Shown here in pieces: positions 34,554 through 45,520 of a DNA stretch of 64,000 bases. Numbering within the stretch: position 1 is the stretch's first letter; each line of letters starts with the position of its first letter. A model generated the notes under the pieces. That model ran no database searches and had not been told where the DNA came from. It was given only the letters and a program-made list of their open reading frames with translations. The stretch spans positions 62,001 to 126,000 of the forward strand of contig JAPTHN010000076.1 in NCBI GenBank assembly GCA_026936325.1. The letters are read 5' to 3'. This DNA is from Platynereis dumerilii (taxonomy: Eukaryota; Annelida; Polychaeta; Phyllodocida; Nereididae). The translations under genes were made by a program, and so were the position numbers.

Positions 34554-34575
34554 TTTGCAACCTGTGGGTTCTTGT
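34554..34575 (+). mobile_element. 3' end of a hairpin-ended element
   Basis: CCCTTCGGC, then TTTGCAACCTGTGGGTTCTTGT, a diverged version with AACC/GGTT still paired. It abuts the 3' end of the large LINE (stop codon at 34588). Its 5' end was not found. Confidence 0.55.
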
Positions 34576-34587
34576 TCTATACTATGA

Positions 34588-35677
34588 TTATCCCATAATC
34601 TTATTGAGGTACAAGCCTAATGCGTGTATCATTGCAGGTCTTTTATCTGACATAATCAATGTAAATTGTTGAGTTTTATCAAGATTTTTAAAATTATGGA
34701 TTAGGCTACAAGCTTTACAAAGGAGGTCATTTCTGGACGTAGCATTATTTCTGCAAATTAATAGGCTGTGAATTTCATCTTCTATGTCACCTGTGTTGCA
34801 TTTATCACATTTTCTTTGTTCTATTGGTGTTTTAGGTATACTATGTCTGCCTGTCTCAAATTTTAAATTATGAGAGCTTACTCAGAAGCGGGCAATATTG
34901 CTGTATGTTTTCTTTGAGAAGTTTTGAGTTAAATATGGTTCCAGACAGTAACTATTCTTAAACAATTTATATGTGCGCAGCTTTGGCAACTTATCAGAGT
35001 CCTTTATTTTTTCTAAAATATTGGCCTGTTCTTCTGTGTATAGCTTAAGTTTTGTTTCTATTAATAGGGAACTTGGTTCCTTAGTTACCCAGTCTGAAAT
35101 GTTAGCATCATTCATTATTTTCTCTATTTTACTGTACCAGTTGGTCTGACCAGCATGGTGAAGCTTTTCTTGAATTGAGAGGCATTTATTCAGAATATCA
35201 TGCTTTGGCAGATTTCTAATTTTACACCAGTAATTTATCGTGACTAGTTGCTGCCTTAATCTTAAGGGAAATCTACCTGTCTCTGCATAAACAGTAAGTG
35301 TAGGAGTTTGTCTCCTTACACTTAGGATGTGTTTCAGATAGCCATTCTGTATTTTCTCAATTTTAGCCATTTCTGTTGTGCTGGACCAAAAGGTACTGTT
35401 ATATTCCAAGATAGGGAGTACATAGCTATCAAACATTTTGAGTGCTAAGGATGGAGTTATGTGCCCTAGCGAAGGTTTCATGCGCCCATGTAGGGCAAAT
35501 AAAGCTCTTTGGGCTTGGGTGGCTATGTAATCCGGCATTAATTTATGTATGTTTTTGTGCTCACTTATGAGGTGACCCAAGTATTTAAAACTGTCAACAT
35601 TGTCAATTTTCTGGTTATCATAAGCAAATTGATTGTGGCTCCTCTTTGTGCCAATTTCAGTACACTTAAATTTCTTC
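34588..35677 (-). pseudogene. LINE RT C-terminal part (thumb and Cys-rich tail)
   Basis: Open from the insertion point to 34882 (KKFKCTEIGTKRSHNQF.., FKYLGHLISE, ALKMFDSYVLPILEY, FWSS), the conserved RT C-terminal block of APE-type LINEs. The frame shifts near 34880; the other frame continues to a stop at 34588-34590 with RKCDKCNTGDIEDEIHSLLI followed by Cys. That is a CxxC...H-x4-C zinc-knuckle-like tail, as found at the C-terminus of several LINE clades. One frameshift therefore separates thumb from tail. Confidence 0.85.
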
Positions 35678-35683
35678 CTGCAG

Positions 35684-37280
35684 CTGCATATTCTGCAATA
35701 GAAACTGCAGAATTCTGCAGAAAACTGCAGAATTCTGCAGTTCTGCAAAAAATTCTGCAGTTCTGAAGGAAACTGCAGAATTCTGCAGGAAGCTGCAGAA
35801 TTCTGCAGTTCTGCAATAATTTCTGCAGTTCTGTAGGAAACTGCAGAATTCTACAGGAAGCTGCAGAATTCTGCAGGAAGCTGCAGAATTCTGCAGTTCT
35901 GCAATAAATTCTGCAGTTCTGTAGGAAACTGCAGAATTCTGCAGTTCTGCAGCTCCATTAATACCTATACAAGAATGAGGACTGTGAGGAAACAAATGGG
36001 ATCACAAAAATGTCATTTTACAAACTGCTCTATCAAAATAAACTTCAATGGACGTTTTGCCTCTCTGCTCGGTCAATTCTCAACCAAATTTCATTCCGAA
36101 AAAAGTTTCAGGTACTCTGCAACCAGGTCTATTTAATACAGCAGTTAGTCTTTGTCCGTCGTTGTTTCTTTTTGCCGTACGGCACTCTTTTCGGCGATCT
36201 GTGTGCTCGCAAAAATGTCATTCCACAAACTGCTACCTGGTAGAACTGCAGAATTTGCTACAGAACTGCAGAATTCTGCAGCTTCCTGCAGAGTTTTTTT
36301 TTTGAAACTGCAGAATTCTGCAGATTTTTTTGGAACTGCAGAATTCTGCAGCTTCCTGCAGAATTCTGCAGCTTCCTGCAGAATTCTGCAGTTTTCTGCA
36401 GAATTCTGCAGTTTTTTGCAGAACTGCATGAAACCTCCCAGGCTGCATATCTCCTACAGGATTACAGATTTTGCTGCAGAAACTTTTCAGAAACGCTGCA
36501 ATGACAGAGGACTACCAAAACCCAGACCCCCCAAACCACAACCCCCAAACCAACCCCCCAAATAAATGTTTCCTTGGTAGCGGGAAGCCCAATGTCAAAT
36601 AGGTCTGAACTGTACAGATGGAATACACTGGAGGAAGTAACAGAGGTTCAGAAATCATGCAGTTAGCTGCAGAATTCTGCAAAAAACTGCAGAGTTTTTT
36701 TTGAAACTGCAGAATTCTGCAGATTTTTTTTGGAACTGCAGAATTCTGCGGCTTCCTGCAGAATTCTGCAGTTTTTTGCAGAATTCTGCAGTTTTTTGTA
36801 GAACTGCAGAATTCTGCAGCTTCCTGCAGAATTCTGCAGTTTTTTGCAGAACTGCATAAAACCTCCCAGGCTGCATATCTCCTACAGAATTACAGATTTT
36901 GCTGCAGAAACTTTTCAGAAACGCTGCAATGACAGAGGACTAACAAAAACCCTGATCCCTCATTCAACAATCCCCCAAACCACGTTTCCTTGGTAGTGGC
37001 AAGCCCCATGTCAGAGAGGTCTGAACTTTGAAGATGCATTGCAATAAACTGCAAGAAGTAACAGAGGTTCAGAAATCATGCAGGGAGCTGCAGAACTGCA
37101 GAATTCTGCAGCTTCCTGCAGAGTTTTTTTGGAAACTGCAGAATTTTTTTTGGAACTGCAGAATTCTGCAGTTTTTTTGTAGAACTGCAGAATTCTGCAG
37201 TTTCCTACAGAATTCTGCAGTTTTTTGCAGAATTCTGCAGCTTTTTGCAGAACTGCAGAATTCTGCAGTTTTTTGCAGAA
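35684..37280. repeat. CTGCAGAATTCTGCAG array inserted in the LINE
   Basis: Four blocks (35684-35955, 36240-36430, 36660-36860, 37080-37280) consist of CTGCAGAATTCTGCAG units joined by GAAG, TTTT or TTC linkers. Every unit combines CTGCAG and GAATTC palindromes. Two ~420-bp segments (36240-36660 and 36660-37080) are tandem duplicates including their non-repetitive spacers. In the LINE both edges are CTGCAG, at the centre of a palindrome TTCTTC-CTGCAG-GAAGAA. Joining them restores the LINE frame (..IISSC-RKKFKC..). The array may be an insertion with CTGCAG target choice or an expansion from the site. Confidence 0.85.
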
Positions 37281-37286
37281 CTGCAG

Positions 37287-38082
37287 GAAGAAATTATATG
37301 CTCCTCGCCAATTTGCATTACTTTAGTTTTTGAGATGTTTACAATTAGGTGCCATTTGGAGCAGAACTGTTGCAGGGAGTCAATGCTATTTTGTAGGCCT
37401 TCGGCAGTTTCAGATATCAGGACAATGTCATCTGTGTAGAGAAGATGTGTAAACAACGTACTATCTATTTCTATCCCATCCGCCCTATTTAGATAATGTG
37501 GAAGATCAGACAGGAATTCGTTAAACAGTTTTGGACTTAAAATACCACCCTGAAGGACTCCAAAGACACTGTCAATTTGAGCACTCGGATTACCCTGCTG
37601 GTGTACTTTGGCCTGGGCTTTTTCAAACATACTTATGATAATTTTCAGCATCTTTACGCCCATTTTTTGTTTATTTAATTTGTAGTAAAGGGCTTTTCTA
37701 TTAATGTAGTCAAAAGCCTTAGTAAAATCTACAAAGCAAAGGTATATGGGTTTCTTATGGAATTGTTGGTGACTAACAATAGTGTCTAGAACAAAAACAC
37801 AGTCAGTGGTCCCCCGAGCAGGCGTGAAACCAAACTGGAAAGGATCATCAAGTGAAATAGCATCATTTTTAAAGTATAGTCTAGCATTCAGAATAGAGTC
37901 AAACACCTTTGCCATTGCAACTGTTGTGGTTATTTTTCTATAATTGTCTGGATTTGTGTATTCTCCTTTTTTATGAAGGGCATTTATGAGCCCTTCTGCC
38001 CACTGTGTGGGATATTCGCCCTTATCAAAAATATAGTTAAAAATAGCACAAAAAGGTGCTGTCAACTCATCTGCTACATATT
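37287..38082 (-). pseudogene. LINE RT core (palm)
   Basis: An open - strand segment holding the RT signature in order: HKKGEYTNPDNYRKIT, FGFTPARGTTDCVFVLDT, CFVDFTKAFDYINRKALYYK (catalytic FxxxFD region), GVLQGGILSPKLFNEFLSDL, and YTDDIVLI in place of the usual YADD, then CSKWHLIVNISKTKVM. The Ala-to-Thr change in the YxDD box is uncommon, and the relative at 7050-7226 has YADD. This stretch is undamaged across about 265 codons. Confidence 0.9.
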
Positions 38083-38955
38083 CACTCTGGGACCACTGAG
38101 TACGGTATTTTAATTTACCGTCTCCGAAAATGGAGACCTCTAGATTTTCTGTTTGAAGCCAGGATTTCATTTTGTTGAGAAGTGGTTAATAAAACCTTTG
38201 AGACAGAGGATTTCGCATGAAAATGAAAGATTTAGTTTCATTAATAAAGTAGCCACTTCAGTTTCGATGTCACAACGTCTTGTTTGTATGAATGGAGGGT
38301 GAGAAGATCTGAAGCGAGAGACGGTAAATTCATCAGAGGGAGACTGTAACTTCGTCAGCAGAGTTAAGCAATAAAATTGGCTTTTTGGTGCCTACAGAAA
38401 GAAGACAGCTAAATAAATTGTGTTTTATCAAAGCAGGAAATGCAGTCTACAAGTTTATACAGGTCTGTTTCTATTCTTCAGCAATTAGAGGTACCTTAAA
38501 AGCCTATTAAAATATCAAATTTTGTATTTCAATTTTCTTGTGGTATAAAAGCTTTTCAGGGGGCTTTAAATTTCCACAAGTCATCCACGTTGTTGGGACT
38601 TGCTCAACAGAATGTTCCTCAGATTCGGAATGATAATCCTCCAAAGCAATTGCATAGTTTCAATCTTTGACTCCAGAAAACTGGATGCATACTAGGCCTT
38701 CGATCTAAATGAGTGCACATGTTGTCCCAAAGTTTCCAGAGTGCATAGTTTCATGTGAGCACTCAAAAAAAAAAATACTGACTTCACACCCCAAATGTGG
38801 TTTTTCATTGCAGCTAGCAAGTACCCATTTCAAGTTTTGAAAATGTATTTTTCTTTTATAGCAAAGATTCATAAACCTTGGATTAATAGGTCTTATTCTT
38901 CCAAGCATAAACTTTCCATGATCTGACTGCTTGAGTCAGCGCCTCAGCGGGTGAA

Positions 38956-39617
38956 CACTGAAAATCTTTTCGACTAACTACCCTCGTCAAAATTACTAAT
39001 TAGGTTAGTCTTTTGATGGTGCCTTAAATTCTTAGTCAAGCTAGTCAAGTGACTAATGCAATAGTTAGTATAGAGAGAGCCATTTGAAAAAAAAATTCCT
39101 GGTGAGGCTTGAACAACCAACTTTTAACTCAGGATCAAAGCTGTAAGAGTTTACTTTAGAGACGCAGCACATTACCACTGTGCCACGGAGACCAACTGCG
39201 GGAGAAGGTGTTGAGCTTGATAATATAAGACAACATTAAACCTATAAATAGAATGTGGCTCATTAGCGCCACCAAAACATCTAAAAATTCTTAGTCCATG
39301 ACCAAGTAAATTGGTCAGATGACCACTTAAATTAGCTAGATGGCTAATTAAATTAGTCAAATTGACCAACTAAATTAGTCAATATGACTAATTGACTGAG
39401 TGAAATGACTAACTTACTAAGTCAAAAGACCAACTAAATTAGTAAAATGACTAACTTTATTGGTCAACTAAAGTAGGATAATGACTAACTAAATTAGTCA
39501 AAAGTCTAACTAAATTAGTCAAAAGTCTAACTACATCTGTAACTTGACTAACTACGCCAGACATTTGACTAATTTTTGGTGTTTGACTAACTTAATTCGT
39601 CAAAAAGATTTTCAGTG
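38956..39617. mobile_element. MITE with CACTGAAAATCTTTT ends and TTAGTCA repeats
   Basis: Inverted ends CACTGAAAATCTTTTCGACTAA and its inverse at 39590-39617 with a few mismatches. The interior 39290-39600 is built of ACTAAATTAGTCAAA and inverse-like units, and contains a tRNA-like sequence. No clear target duplication is seen. The ends look hAT-like. Confidence 0.7.
39087..39195 (-). repeat. tRNA-derived SINE-like sequence
   Basis: On the - strand GGTCTCCGTGGCACAGTGG followed by TAATGTGC forms an A box (TGGCACAGTGG). About 50 nt downstream is a B-box-like GGTTGTTCAAGCC, followed by an acceptor-like TCACCAGG. The spacing is longer than in a normal tRNA and arm pairing is weak, so a SINE head or tRNA pseudogene is likelier than a functional tRNA. 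Confidence 0.5.
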
Positions 39618-41002
39618 AAATTGTGCTTCACAAATTTTACCAAAATTCTTAGAGGTCCACCTGTAGGCTTGACAATTTTATTTGACAGACGATAAAAATT
39701 CTTGAGGTTACAGCAGGGTAATGGACATCTAGCTCATCAGGACTGTATGCCTGTGCCCAGATCTTTAACCATATCAATGGCAGATGAACATCAATGGGCG
39801 TACATGGGTCTCAGGAAACAGGTAGTGTCTATTTTAAGAGAAATTGAATGTCGTTTTCACTAAGCATAGATGTTGAAGAAATACTTGCAATGTCGTGTGT
39901 AATTTTTTAAAAGAGAAAATCGTGTTAGTGTCCGTCACTAGGTAAGGGGTCCAGTGTCCCTGTGTAATTTTTTGAAGAGGTCACTGCATGCCAATTGTGT
40001 CGATTTTTACCCATGTACACCTCCGTATTCGACATACAGTAGGCCTAGTAGACAAAATTATTCATACACAGGTTACTCACAAAAACTGTCAGCATATATC
40101 TGCTTTCGTGCTAATAATGCACACGAATACAATAATATATACAGTAGCAGACGAAAGTTTAGACCGCATCGATATTTTGTCAATATCAGGGAAAATAGGT
40201 GCTCAGCTAAAAAAAATTCTGCAAGGATTTTCTTACTTATGTATCAGGAAGTTGCACAATACACAAAACTTCAACTATTTTTGTCACTTACTTGAAAATT
40301 TGTGATAAACAAAAATTTCAGTTTGACTAAACGTGTACTGTCTGATGCTGCTAACGTCCTCAAGGGCCCTTAATGGCATTGTACAATGTACATTGAAGAA
40401 AAAGTGGGTAAATGATCCAATACAATTTTAGACAAGTAATGAAACAATTTCACATATGATTTATATAAATATTATGGTGAAGACTGAAGAGCCTTATTGA
40501 TTTTCTGTAACTTGTAGGTCTAGACCATGCCAGATATCACTTTTTAAAAGTTAAGAATTCAATTGAATGTCTTGAATTCAAGTGCCCGACTCAAGCAATA
40601 TTATTCCAATGCCCTTTGATCAATAATAAACATAAATCAGCCCCCACAGGTCCTTAGAATGACTGAAAATGTGTAATTTATTGAGCTGAAAAGCTGAATT
40701 TACCGTCTCTTTGAATAAAATTTACCGTTCTCATCACATTCTCCCTCATTCAAATTTACCGTCTCCCACTTCCGTTTTAAAATGATCGAATATTCAATAA
40801 GTTCTTCATTAAAGACATGCTCCTGTGCATTAGCATCTTTAGGATGACCGTAGCTAACATGCCATCTGTCAAAATGTCATTAGAATTTGGCATATAATAA
40901 ATGTAAATCCACAGAAAAATCTACAAGTTTGAAGGCCAGAAAGCCAGGTCGCCATTTTCGGAGACAGTAAATTAAAATACCGTACTCAGTGGTCCCAGAG
41001 TG

Positions 41003-41820
41003 ATATTTATAGAATTCCCCACCTATTCCATCTATTCCTGCTGCTTTGTTATTTTTAAGCTTCTTTAAATTTAGTGCTACCTCAGTTTCTGTGATATAAC
41101 TGTCACGAATGCTCACACTTATTTCATTGGGGACTTGCTCAGCTAGTACGAACTGATCTAATTTATTGCTAATTTTAGACATGTGTTCTTGATCAAAATG
41201 GGGACAGGCTGGTGGGTTTACTTGATTGGAGAAATATTCATAAAATGTGTCAATGTCTGGTTGATGTGATGTGTTTATTTGTGTTTTTGTGAGTTTATTC
41301 CAGAGTTTCCAGCACTCTGTTTGATTGGTTGTTTGTAGCCTGCCTAATTCATCCCTGTTTGTTTTCTGGTGTAACCTTTTCTTTCGCTGAATGGTGTATT
41401 TGTACTGTTTATATAGTGATTTATATTCTAAGTTGTTAGTTTCCCTATTTAAATCATGCGTTGCAGCATACTCATTTGCTTTTTTTCCTGGCAGCTTTAC
41501 ATTCATCATCATACCATTTATTCTTGGGAAAAGTATTAGTAGTCGATTTAAATTGCTTCTTTTTAAATGTTGTCTGAATACAACTCTCTAGGTAATCATA
41601 GGTGGACTCAATTGATATATCTACATTAGCATCACTGCTAAGATTGTCTGTTAAATAGTCTAGTTTGTCTTGTGCTGAGTTAGCTTTCAGTATTCTTTGT
41701 ATTTGGGAATTTTGTCTTTGTCAAATATATAGTGAAAGCGTTTTCCATTTTCAAATGTGTTAACTTTGTTTTTACGAGTCTTATATGGAATCATCTGACA
41801 CTCTACAGAAAATGTTATAG
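41003..41820 (-). pseudogene. LINE segment between endonuclease and RT palm
   Basis: Resumes the endonuclease C-terminus after the 7.7-kb insertion (..TFSVECQMIPYKTRKNKVN..) and runs into the RT N-terminal region (LGRLQTTNQTECWKLWNKLT, LNLKKLKNNKAAGIDGIGGE, FYKY). AAGIDGIGGEF is the usual start of LINE RT motif 0/1. The clean open part is 41512 down to 41003. Upstream of it the frame is damaged, with stops around 41700. Confidence 0.8.
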
Positions 41821-42235
41821 TAGGGTTGCTTATATGACCAAAATTTTACTGGCATCCTCCTCAAAAGTTGTGTATGGTAGTTAGAAACACTTCTGTACCA
41901 TTTTTTTTGTGAATCAGATTTTTCTCTCCGGAGCCTACCCTCACATTTATATGATGACGTTTTTAGGCGTTTTTGCTGTATTTCGGCCTGTGAAATATAC
42001 GTATTTTCTTACATATTTCAATTTTCATCAATGTTTTCATCAATGTTTAACATAGAGCACCACCTGGGGAGTACTGACTACCATCTTCTGGCTTTATATG
42101 CACTTCCTGAGGTGGTTACAACTTTTGCTGTAGTGTTACTCTTGTGTTGAATCAAAATATTCAATATTTTGACTCTTTTGAAGGCAAGTATTGTGTAACT
42201 GTAACCAATGAACCAATCATGAATTATGTATCATC

Positions 42236-43370
42236 AGGGTTGGAAAAAACCCGGGTAAAATTAATTTTGCCCAGCCCGGTGGGTATAACCTGGGTTTAAC
42301 CCGGGTTTAATAGGTTTAACCCGGGCAAAAGTGGGTTTTATTGGGTAAAATCGATTTATCAGTATCAACAGCCTTATTCAAGATCACGATTTTACCAAAG
42401 TTACTGACAAGGTCATTTCCAAGTATTTTGGCAATTGGATTTAGCTAGTACCTGCATGGGTTGATATTGCAAGTGCAGTCCTCCAAGCAATTTCTTGGCA
42501 CTAACTAGGGCTATATCAGCAGTCAGCATGTTCAGCTAATAGTTCCGATTTATTTGTAAAATTGTCTACAAAACTAACTGAAGCAATGTAACTCCGGTTC
42601 TTAAACAGAGCAGGTAGAAAATCTAAGCTACTCAACAACCTTGAGTTCAATTCGATTTGGTCAGTTAGGAAGATCTTATCATGCCGATCTCACCTCTGGA
42701 GTTCTATTCATTACTCCTTACCAATTCAGCAGGAGAGAACATCTCACTTTATTCCTGAATTTTGTTTGATGTTTATGAAATGCATGCTGCAAATATGTAC
42801 AGTAGTTCCTTCTCAGGATACAGGACCATACTTTTAGTGGCATGAATTACCAATTTTCTTTTGAGTCTTGTCTCCCAAGTTCTTGAGATAGATGCGTCAC
42901 TTTATATTTCACCTCTTCGCAGAGGCCAAATACATTTTTGAATTGTTGGATCTCTCAGCAGCTACTAAATGTGCTTCCTTATACTGATAAAATCACTGCT
43001 GATCATATAAATTTCTTAAAATGTAATGAACACTGCTGCTCCCTTTTACATGTACTGGTATCTAAATTCTAAATAGCAACTGAAAGATCCCACGCATTTT
43101 ATCCATCAATCCTCATAACTGACAAGAACTAAACTGAGGGCTGCACTGACATTACCTAGCTACTTACCAGCCTGTACCCACCATGCCAGTTCAGGTTTTA
43201 ACATGATTGATTTCTCTAATTCTGCATTTTAAATTACTTTTGATAGGCAAATTACTAGTTTTACCCAGGTTTTACCCATTTCTGGGTAAAAGTCAATTTT
43301 GCCCAGCCCGGGTTTAATACGGGTTTAACCCGGGTTAAACCCGGGAGGTGGGTTTTATTTGCCAACCCTG
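42236..43370. mobile_element. hAT-type element, CCCGGGTTTAA-rich ends
   Basis: Ends CAGGGTTGGAAAAAACCC and GGGTTTTATTTGCCAACCCTG, with perfect 8-bp duplication TGTATCAT at 42228-42235 and 43371-43378. About 120 bp at each end is made of AACCCGGGTT palindromes and their inverses. The central part is unique AT-rich DNA with no transposase, so it is non-autonomous. Confidence 0.9.
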
Positions 43371-43378
43371 TGTATCAT

Positions 43379-45520
43379 AGCAGAAGTTCATTAGGTTGAC
43401 TAAAATGATTCCAGCTGGAGATTTGACCAGTTATATAGTTGTTGATAACTGGATTCTAGCAGCTGCATCCCGGTGCTTTTCCGAAATGAAGTGCAGTCTT
43501 GCAGCAAGATTATATCCACTCCATCTATGTGATAACCAAACAATATGACAGTATTCATTTATTTTTCATGCAATCTCCAGTTGTTGCAAATTGGTTTTAG
43601 CAAGAGTGGTAGGCTGCCTATTTGAATGGCTGTCAGAGATATAAATGTACTATACAGGATGCTGGCCTGCTGGACCTCTTTGAGTGTTCTGGCTTGGCAG
43701 ATAAAATATTTTCCCACTTCACGGGTATTATGCTAGTGGCAGATAATTCGTGCCTTTGAGTAGCTAGTGGTATGATTTGTATGCAATATAATTTTAATAG
43801 TTATACCAAATAAACATTATGAATCATATGATCATCGTTGTTGACTGATGAGTTTTGAACCTCCAGTCATGACATTAGGGAAATGGCACTCTAGCTGACA
43901 TATCATAGATCTGATTAAATTTAAAATCATTTACTCTCAGACAATATAATGCAAATGCAGTTCTGAATCTTGCCATACATGATGATGCAGAATTGATGTT
44001 TTAACATATATCTATGTGTTAAAAAACAACAGTTCAAATTCCAATTCATTAGTGAGGACTGCAGAATATTTTCAGATATGTGTACACAGTTATTGCACCA
44101 AGAATTGTATTTGATTGAGTGAGTGAGTGAGTGAGTTTGTGTTTTACTCCCCATCAGCACCAGTGTGGGCTATTTAGAGGCAATGTATTTGATTGAGATG
44201 ATAGACTACATATAGTTCAGCAGGCACAATAATTCTCAATTTCCCATGGACACTTCAAAGCAACATATAGCCCTAATTACACATTATAAGACTTCTTTTT
44301 TCTCAATTGTTTCACATAGCCTATGATAATTTGTTCCTGGCAGCTGCGAGATATCCCAACAGTTCATATTTCCAAAGTGAAACTACATGTATAAATGAAG
44401 ATTCAAGATTCAGTTTATTTCCATGCACATTACATGATAAAATAGATAAATGAGGGATGGATATTAGATGAGGATGTTTACATTTAGAAGGTGATGGAGG
44501 AGACTACCAAATTGGCCCTGATGGAACACTGTTCAGTTGCCACCTGAATGATTATGTTAGAAGTCTTATGGAAACTGCTGAACACATAGACACAATAATA
44601 AGTAAGAAATCTTTAAATTTAAACAGTTCGAACACTGCCATTCAGCTGAAACTCTGTATTAAATTATTAAAAATTGCCAAGCTGTAAGTGAACATATATA
44701 TGTCAAAGAAATACATTGAACTTCCACTGACACATATGGAACTGCTGGATCAAATTGTACTTTTAAAACCCTGCAAAAACAGTTTTAGCACTACACAGTG
44801 GAACTATTAACTTTGCTATACCTACCATAAAAGTTAAACAAATGTTTAAAAAAAGGTTTAATCTTTCACCTTTTTTTTTAAACCCAATTCAGTGTGGGTG
44901 CTATTCTCTTCAATTTATAGTACATGCTATCTTGGCAATATAGATCTATGTTTTTAGGGGTTGGTTCCCAGATTATATGCTGGGATGTGTATTATCCATC
45001 TAGCCATGTTGAACATTCAAATAATTTCACTGTTTCAATCCAGTCTCTTCTAAGACATAGTGTATTTAATGCCTTGACCTTAGAAATGGGGGTATAGCCA
45101 CTGAAATTATAACTAGGCAAAGTTCAGCTCCAAGATATGGCATCAAACATGTTTTTATTAGTTTTAATCTTAAAACCAACATAGCTGCCAACTGAACACT
45201 TCCAAAGTGGTCTATAAGCATATGTTTATAAATTTTATATCTTATGTAATGAATTATGAAATGAATCCAACACTGTGAACAGGCAAATGTATCAAAATAA
45301 CTGATAATCAAAAATATACGAAGCACAAGTAAGATATTACTTTGGAGCTTGAATGGAGCAGATTTTGACCTGTTATTACTCAGTATTGGCATGGCAGGTA
45401 CAAGGGAAGGAGTGAAATCTTTGGTTTTTATCTTGTTCCATGTACGTCTCGCTCCTGTTGCAGGGAGGTGTGAATTACCCCCTAATAGCCTCTAATGAAG
45501 TCCCAAAAATGACAGTGAGG
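43379..45520. other. Interior of the 7.7-kb insertion; no gene recognised
   Basis: AT-rich sequence. A (GAGT)n run followed by GTGTTTTACTCCCCATCAGC at 44116-44160 looks like a SINE fragment. A 108-codon - strand frame (45066-45392) is rich in Ile, Leu and Phe with no motif I know; it may be chance. Confidence 0.4.

Larger units (their letters stand above)
38083..41002. mobile_element. CAC-ended inverted-repeat element, copy 1, 5-bp duplication
   Basis: Starts CACTCTGGGACCACTGAG and ends with its inverse; the inverted ends run about 50 bp with few mismatches (through TACGG, ATTTTAATTTACC, TCTCCGAAAATGG). It is flanked by ATATT at 38078-38082 and 41003-41007. Removing element plus one ATATT restores the LINE frame (..GEFYKY-VADELTAPF..), which proves the ends. 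Subterminal GAGACGGTAAATT / ACCGTCTC boxes recur on both sides. No transposase is present. CAC ends with a 5-bp duplication are the marks of the Transib/RAG group, but other groups cannot be excluded. Another element (38956-39617) sits inside. Confidence 0.85.

Noticed and set aside
35700-37280. Open frames rich in CRILQ/AEFCS repeats on both strands
   Set aside because: They are translations of the CTGCAGAATTC array.
35669-37295. Reading the edges of the CTGCAG array as 15-bp terminal inverted repeats of a transposon
   Set aside because: The flanks restore the LINE frame when joined at CTGCAG, so the inverted edges are the LINE's own palindrome rather than element ends.
39087-39195. Functional tRNA gene
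   Set aside because: A and B boxes are present but spacing is too long and arm pairing is poor; a SINE-like relic is more likely.
38083-41002. Possible RAG-like or Transib transposase gene inside
   Set aside because: No open frame with a transposase signature exists inside; only the ends and target duplication suggest the group.
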